A stretch of 11,470 bases of DNA, taken from assembly GCA_018257865.1 (NCBI GenBank), contig JAEUBA010000302.1, positions 1 to 11,470 of the forward strand, in the 5' to 3' direction. The position numbers were made by a program, and so were the translations under genes. The notes beneath the pieces are model-generated. The model was given only the letters and a program-made list of their open reading frames with translations, had not been told where the DNA came from and did no database searches. Positions 8,564-11,470 of the stretch are shown here, in pieces. Numbering within the stretch: position 1 is the first letter of the stretch; the number at the start of each line of letters is the position of its first letter. Origin of the DNA: Stereocaulon alpinum. Its lineage: Eukaryota; Ascomycota; Lecanoromycetes; Lecanorales; Stereocaulaceae.

Positions 8564-8812
8564 TATTAACCCTTAAGCGTATACGCGTTATAGCTACGCT
8601 AACGTAATAATATTAATTAGGGTCTAGGGGCTTAGTAATAGTATTACTACCTAAGACTCCCCTATATTTTAGGGATCTTTAGAAATTAGTTCTACTACTA
8701 CTCTATTACTAAGTAATATAATTATATCTATTGCTTAATACCTAAATCTAGTAACTTTACGTCTCTTATACCTTAATACGCTAGCTTAGAGCCGGCGTCG
8801 CTAGCCTTTATA
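8564..8812 (+). repeat. 3' LTR of the gypsy element
   Basis: This LTR is 249 bp, the same length as the 5' LTR, starting TATTAAC and ending CTTTATA, and is followed by the second TATAG. Only one TG (near 8732) and no CA remain, fewer than in the 5' LTR. The sites that are CA/TG in the 5' LTR near 1950-1960 read TA here. Confidence 0.92.
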
Positions 8813-8817
8813 TATAG
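8813..8817. repeat. Right target-site duplication (TATAG) of the gypsy element
   Basis: This copy of TATAG matches 1929-1933. The LINE ORF1 frame resumes with the codon made of G8817, T8818 and A8819. Confidence 0.9.
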
Positions 8818-9850
8818 TAACCCTTCCCTAACTAGTATAAATATTTAGGGGAGTAGAGGGAGTAGCTAAGGAGATTATTATAGTAAGAAAGATTATAAGG
8901 GGGGATATTATTCTCTAAATAGCCTTAGTAAAGGCTAAGGAGGAATTAGAGAAGGATAATAAGTAGATAAGGAGACTCTATAAGTTAGTAAGAGTCCTTT
9001 AAAAGATAGTAATAATAATAATCTATAGAGTAAAAAAGATAATAAATATAAAGAACTAATAAGGGATCTTTAAAATCCTAAGAAAAAATAATAAGAAGCT
9101 CTACTTAAAGTTAGAGATAATAAAAGTTAAATAGCCTATATTTATATTAAAGCTAGATATACTTAGGAGGGAGAAGAGATTCTTTATACTAATAATTAAG
9201 GTCCTAAGCCTAAAGGTAGCGAACTAGCTTATTATAGAGGGGATAGTAGTAAAGAATAGCCTCCTTTTCTATAATTACTAGGAGAGAGAAGCTACCCCTA
9301 AGTAGTACTTTAACTACTATAGGTATAAATATATTATTAAGGCGTATAAATACCCTACCTACTATAGGATATATACCTAAAATTATATAATTAATAATTA
9401 TATAAAAAGAGCTAGTAGTAAGCCTAAGTATATAGTATATAAAGGGGAGTACTTAGTATAGAGTAAAACCTACTTAATCTAATAGAAGGAGAATACTAAG
9501 GCTAAGTAAAGAATTAAGTATAAGCTAAAATACTTTAAAGAGACCCTAAAGTAATACTTAGTAGGGCCTACGCTAGTAATACTAAAAAGGATTAGCCTAA
9601 AAGAGTAGTATAAAGTAATCTCTAAAGGGAAGAGGAAGGCCTTAGAGGATATAATAGATAAGTCTTAGAAAGGAACTAAGGAGGTAGCGAAAAGTAGATA
9701 ACTAATAACCCTCTCTAAAGTAGAGTAAGGGTAATAGCCCTTATCTATAGAGAGTATTAGTCTAATAAATACCCTTAAGTAGACTTTAGGAGTAGTAAAG
9801 ACTATTAAGACTACCTAAATATAAAAGAATATCTAAGCGGCCCTTACCTA
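8818..9850 (+). pseudogene. LINE ORF1, 3' part (central domain and zinc knuckles)
   Basis: The frame (codons at 8820, 8823 and so on) continues that of 1486-1933. It reads through IIRGDIIL, KAKEELEKD and RRLYK near 8900-8990, matching the conserved central block of fungal LINE ORF1 proteins that ends with a Gly-Asp and an Ala-x-x-x-Leu-Glu stretch. Two zinc knuckles follow at about 9306-9395: YFNYYRYKYIIKAY is the ghost of a CX2CX4HX4C knuckle, followed by YPTYYRIY-T, ghost of a second CX2C. After these comes a Lys- and Gln-rich tail to roughly 9850, where the ORF2 frame takes over. The true stop cannot be distinguished from RIP stops. No frameshift was found over the 1 kb and no CA or TG occurs in it. 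Confidence 0.78.
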
Positions 9851-11302
9851 ATAAGGAATATACCCTACCTAAAAATACTATAGTATAATATATAGAGGAA
9901 GAAGGATATAGTAATAGTACTACTTCTTAAAAATAAAGATATAAAAAATATAAACGTATTAGCGATTTAAGAGCTAGTATATAACCTAATAAATAAAACC
10001 TTATATAATATAAGTATAAGTAGGTTTTACCTAGCCTATAGGGGAGACCTAAAGGCTAGAATATACTTTTATATAAATAAAAGGATAGATCCTAACGACT
10101 AGGGGGTAGAATACTAAGAGGGCGACTTATACTTATTATAGATTTAGACTAAGAGAACCTAAAATAACGCTAATACTAAGGACGAAAATACTAGGGAGCT
10201 AATAGTAGAGAGGGTATAGGTATATAATATCTATAACCCTTCGCTAGTAAGCTATATATTAGTAGATAGCCCTATAACTATCCTAAGGCTAAAGGAGGCT
10301 TTAGAAAGCGAAGGCGAATATATTATAGTAGGGGATTTTAACCTATACTACCTCTAATAGAATAACTTAGGACGAGCTATATACTATATAATAGTAGATA
10401 GGCTACTAGAAGTAGTAGGAGAGAAGGGGATAGTCCTTAGACTACTAGAGAAGTTAGTTATATAGTAAAGTAGGGGCTTAGAGAGCGCTATTAACCTTAT
10501 ATTCCTAACCGAAGGCGCGTATAATACGATAGCGAAGTATAAAGTAAGAGAAGACCTTAATATAGGGTTAGATTATATACTAATTATAATAGAGCTAGAA
10601 TAGACCTAAAGCGAGCGCTAGGTATACTAAAAGAGAGCTTAAAAAAGGATAGAGATAGAGGCGATTAGCGAGGAGATTTAGAAATATATAAAGATCCTAA
10701 ATAAGGTTATAGGTAGATACTTATTAAACTTAGAGAAAGTAATTAATCTATATATTAATAAGCTTATAGCTGCGCTATAGGAGGTAGTAGAGAATACTAT
10801 TCTATTTAAGAAACCCTACGCCGGAGCTAAACTATACTAAAATAGGGTATATATAAGAGTTACTAAGGTATTATAGGTAGCGCTTAAGGCCTATTACTAT
10901 AGTAGAAATATATAGACTAAGGAGGCTCTCCGCTAAATTAAAAGGAAAAAGGTTATTATCCTATAAAAGACTAGGATAATAGCTTTCTAAGAGGGGGTCT
11001 ATAGAGTATTACTAAAGCTAAGAGGAGTATAGTAACTTATTAAGTAGGGAAGGGAAAGAAGTATATACCTTAAAAAGCTACTATAATTCCCAGCTATTAA
11101 AGACGGGAACGGGAATAAAGCGATAGACTTTAAAGGGAAGGTAGAGGCCTTAAAGAGGGTCCTTTTCCTACCCCTACCCTTAGTAGACCTAATAGATATT
11201 AAGGGGGCTAATTACCTAAAGCCTATTATAATAGATAGTAAGATTACTATAAAGGAGGTAAGGGATATAATTTAGTACCTAGTAGTAGATAAGGCCCTAG
11301 GG
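9848..11302 (+). pseudogene. LINE ORF2, endonuclease and start of RT (RIP-mutated part)
   Basis: The frame with codons at 9902, 9905 and so on gives an AP-like endonuclease that would nick the target DNA: YLKIL-stop-YNI near 9870, NVLAI-stop-EL near 9951 (a Q-E-P type motif), VGDFNLYYL at 10328-10354 with GDFN intact, and LDYILI near 10568, the ghost of the S-D-H-x-P motif with His lost. After a linker (10600-11080) comes FPAIKDGNGNKAI near 11088 and FLPLP near 11164, the block before the RT, and finally VDKALG at 11285-11302, the KAPG motif with Pro changed to Leu. Stops are all TAA/TAG. The start codon is lost and only approximate. The frame continues into the unmutated part without a shift, but with a gap of about 40 residues relative to related RTs. 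Confidence 0.85.
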
Positions 11303-11470
11303 ATCCGCGAAGCGAATACAGTGATACTGAAGAAGCCGAAGAAGACCGATTACTCCGAGCCTAAGGCCTATCGACCTATCGCACTACTAGACACACTCGG
11401 GAAAGCATTAGAGACAGTGATAGCAAAACGACTCAGCGGAACAGCCGAAGCAAATCACCTACTCCCAGAA
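11303..11470 (+). CDS. LINE reverse transcriptase, unmutated fragment (partial, runs off the end)
   Basis: In the ORF2 frame this reads IREANTVILKKPKK, then YSEPKAYRPIALL and DTLGKALETVIAKRL, and ends at HLLPE. These are the early RT blocks of Tad1-like LINEs, with the R-x-A-N-T-V and Y-R-P-I-A-L-L motifs intact. There is no stop in 56 codons. Sixteen or so CA/TG dinucleotides occur in 150 bases, against two in the previous 2.5 kb, so this piece has escaped RIP. The catalytic FxDD block lies beyond the window. Whether it belongs to an active copy cannot be seen from here. Confidence 0.85.
   Translation, partial: MREANTVILKKPKKTDYSEPKAYRPIALLDTLGKALETVIAKRLSGTAEANHLLPE

Larger units (their letters stand above)
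1934..8812 (+). mobile_element. Complete RIP-inactivated Ty3/gypsy chromovirus nested in LINE ORF1
   Basis: The element is 6879 bp long: 249-bp LTRs at both ends, an internal part of 6381 bp, and a TATAG target duplication. The gene order gag, protease, RT, RNase H, integrase, chromodomain places it among the chromoviruses of fungi. The two coding frames can be followed without a single indel, so all damage seen is by transitions. CA/TG remain at roughly 60 sites in the internal part, unevenly: about one per 120 bp in gag-pol and about one per 60 bp after pol. A primer binding site beginning TGG is not recognisable at 2183; RIP would have changed it. Confidence 0.93.
1428..11470 (+). mobile_element. 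Tad1-like LINE (non-LTR retrotransposon), interrupted by a gypsy element
   Basis: The LINE occupies about 1428-1933 and 8818-11470 and runs off the window end. It probably starts at the purine-rich, G-rich stretch near 1425-1445; ORF1 measured from there has about the usual length for this group (near 490 codons), so the 5' end may be complete. ORF1 is Gag-like with zinc knuckles. ORF2 has an AP-type endonuclease followed by a reverse transcriptase, the order known for Tad1/I-like fungal LINEs. The RIP-mutated part is nearly devoid of CA/TG (seen only at 10771 and 11091 between 8818 and 11318). From about 11319 the same reading frame continues in unmutated sequence. Confidence 0.85.

Noticed and set aside
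1486..11302. Recoding of TAA/TAG as Gln in an organism with a variant genetic code
   Set aside because: Stops also stand at Trp positions (chromodomain TAG), catalytic Asp became Asn, Cys/His became Tyr, and CA/TG are missing outside coding sequence too. RIP explains all of this; a variant code does not.
1..11470. A novel defence or biosynthetic system hidden in the window
   Set aside because: All readable protein remains belong to retrotransposon families (copia, gypsy, LINE); no host gene cluster or unassigned conserved domain was seen on either strand, except the weak antisense frame noted separately.

Overview
This window is a graveyard of fungal retrotransposons, with no host gene visible. 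It is AT-rich and almost free of the dinucleotides CA and TG, while CG, CC, GG and AC/GT are still common. That is the signature of repeat-induced point mutation (RIP, CpA to TpA on both strands) and points to a filamentous ascomycete (Pezizomycotina). Nearly every stop codon inside the coding remains is TAA or TAG, as expected from RIP of CAA, CAG and TGG. Cys and His codons in motifs have become Tyr, and ATG starts have become ATA. The reading frames stay in register over kilobases, so the proteins can be read as ghosts.

Layout. 1-191 is the 3' part of an LTR of the same Ty3/gypsy family found further on. 192-480 is unassigned. 481-1284 is the C-terminal part of a Ty1/copia pol (RNase H), followed by a possible copia LTR (about 1309-1416). 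From about 1428 to the window end lies a Tad1-like LINE: ORF1 (Gag-like, zinc knuckles), then ORF2 (endonuclease and start of the reverse transcriptase). A complete chromodomain-bearing Ty3/gypsy element (1934-8812) sits inside LINE ORF1, with 249-bp LTRs, a 5-bp target duplication TATAG, gag, a phased A-AAA-AAC minus-1 slippery site, pol (protease, RT, RNase H, integrase, chromodomain) and a long 3' non-coding part. Removing it and one TATAG copy restores the ORF1 frame.

History. The LINE is almost fully depleted of CA/TG (two seen in about 2.5 kb, none in its 5' piece). The gypsy element keeps about one per 100 bp. With the nesting, this suggests the gypsy element arrived later and saw fewer RIP cycles. 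The gypsy LTRs differ by about 15 substitutions, all transitions, so LTR divergence here cannot serve as a clock.

The most unusual point is near 11302-11319. RIP-saturated sequence stops abruptly and unmutated LINE RT sequence with an open frame runs to the window end. At that same point about 40 RT residues normally found between the KAPG motif and the REANTV motif are missing. I found no CRISPR array, tRNA, rRNA or new defence system; the interest lies in the RIP chronology, the frameshift site, the chimeric boundary and the unexplained 1.4-kb gypsy 3' region.
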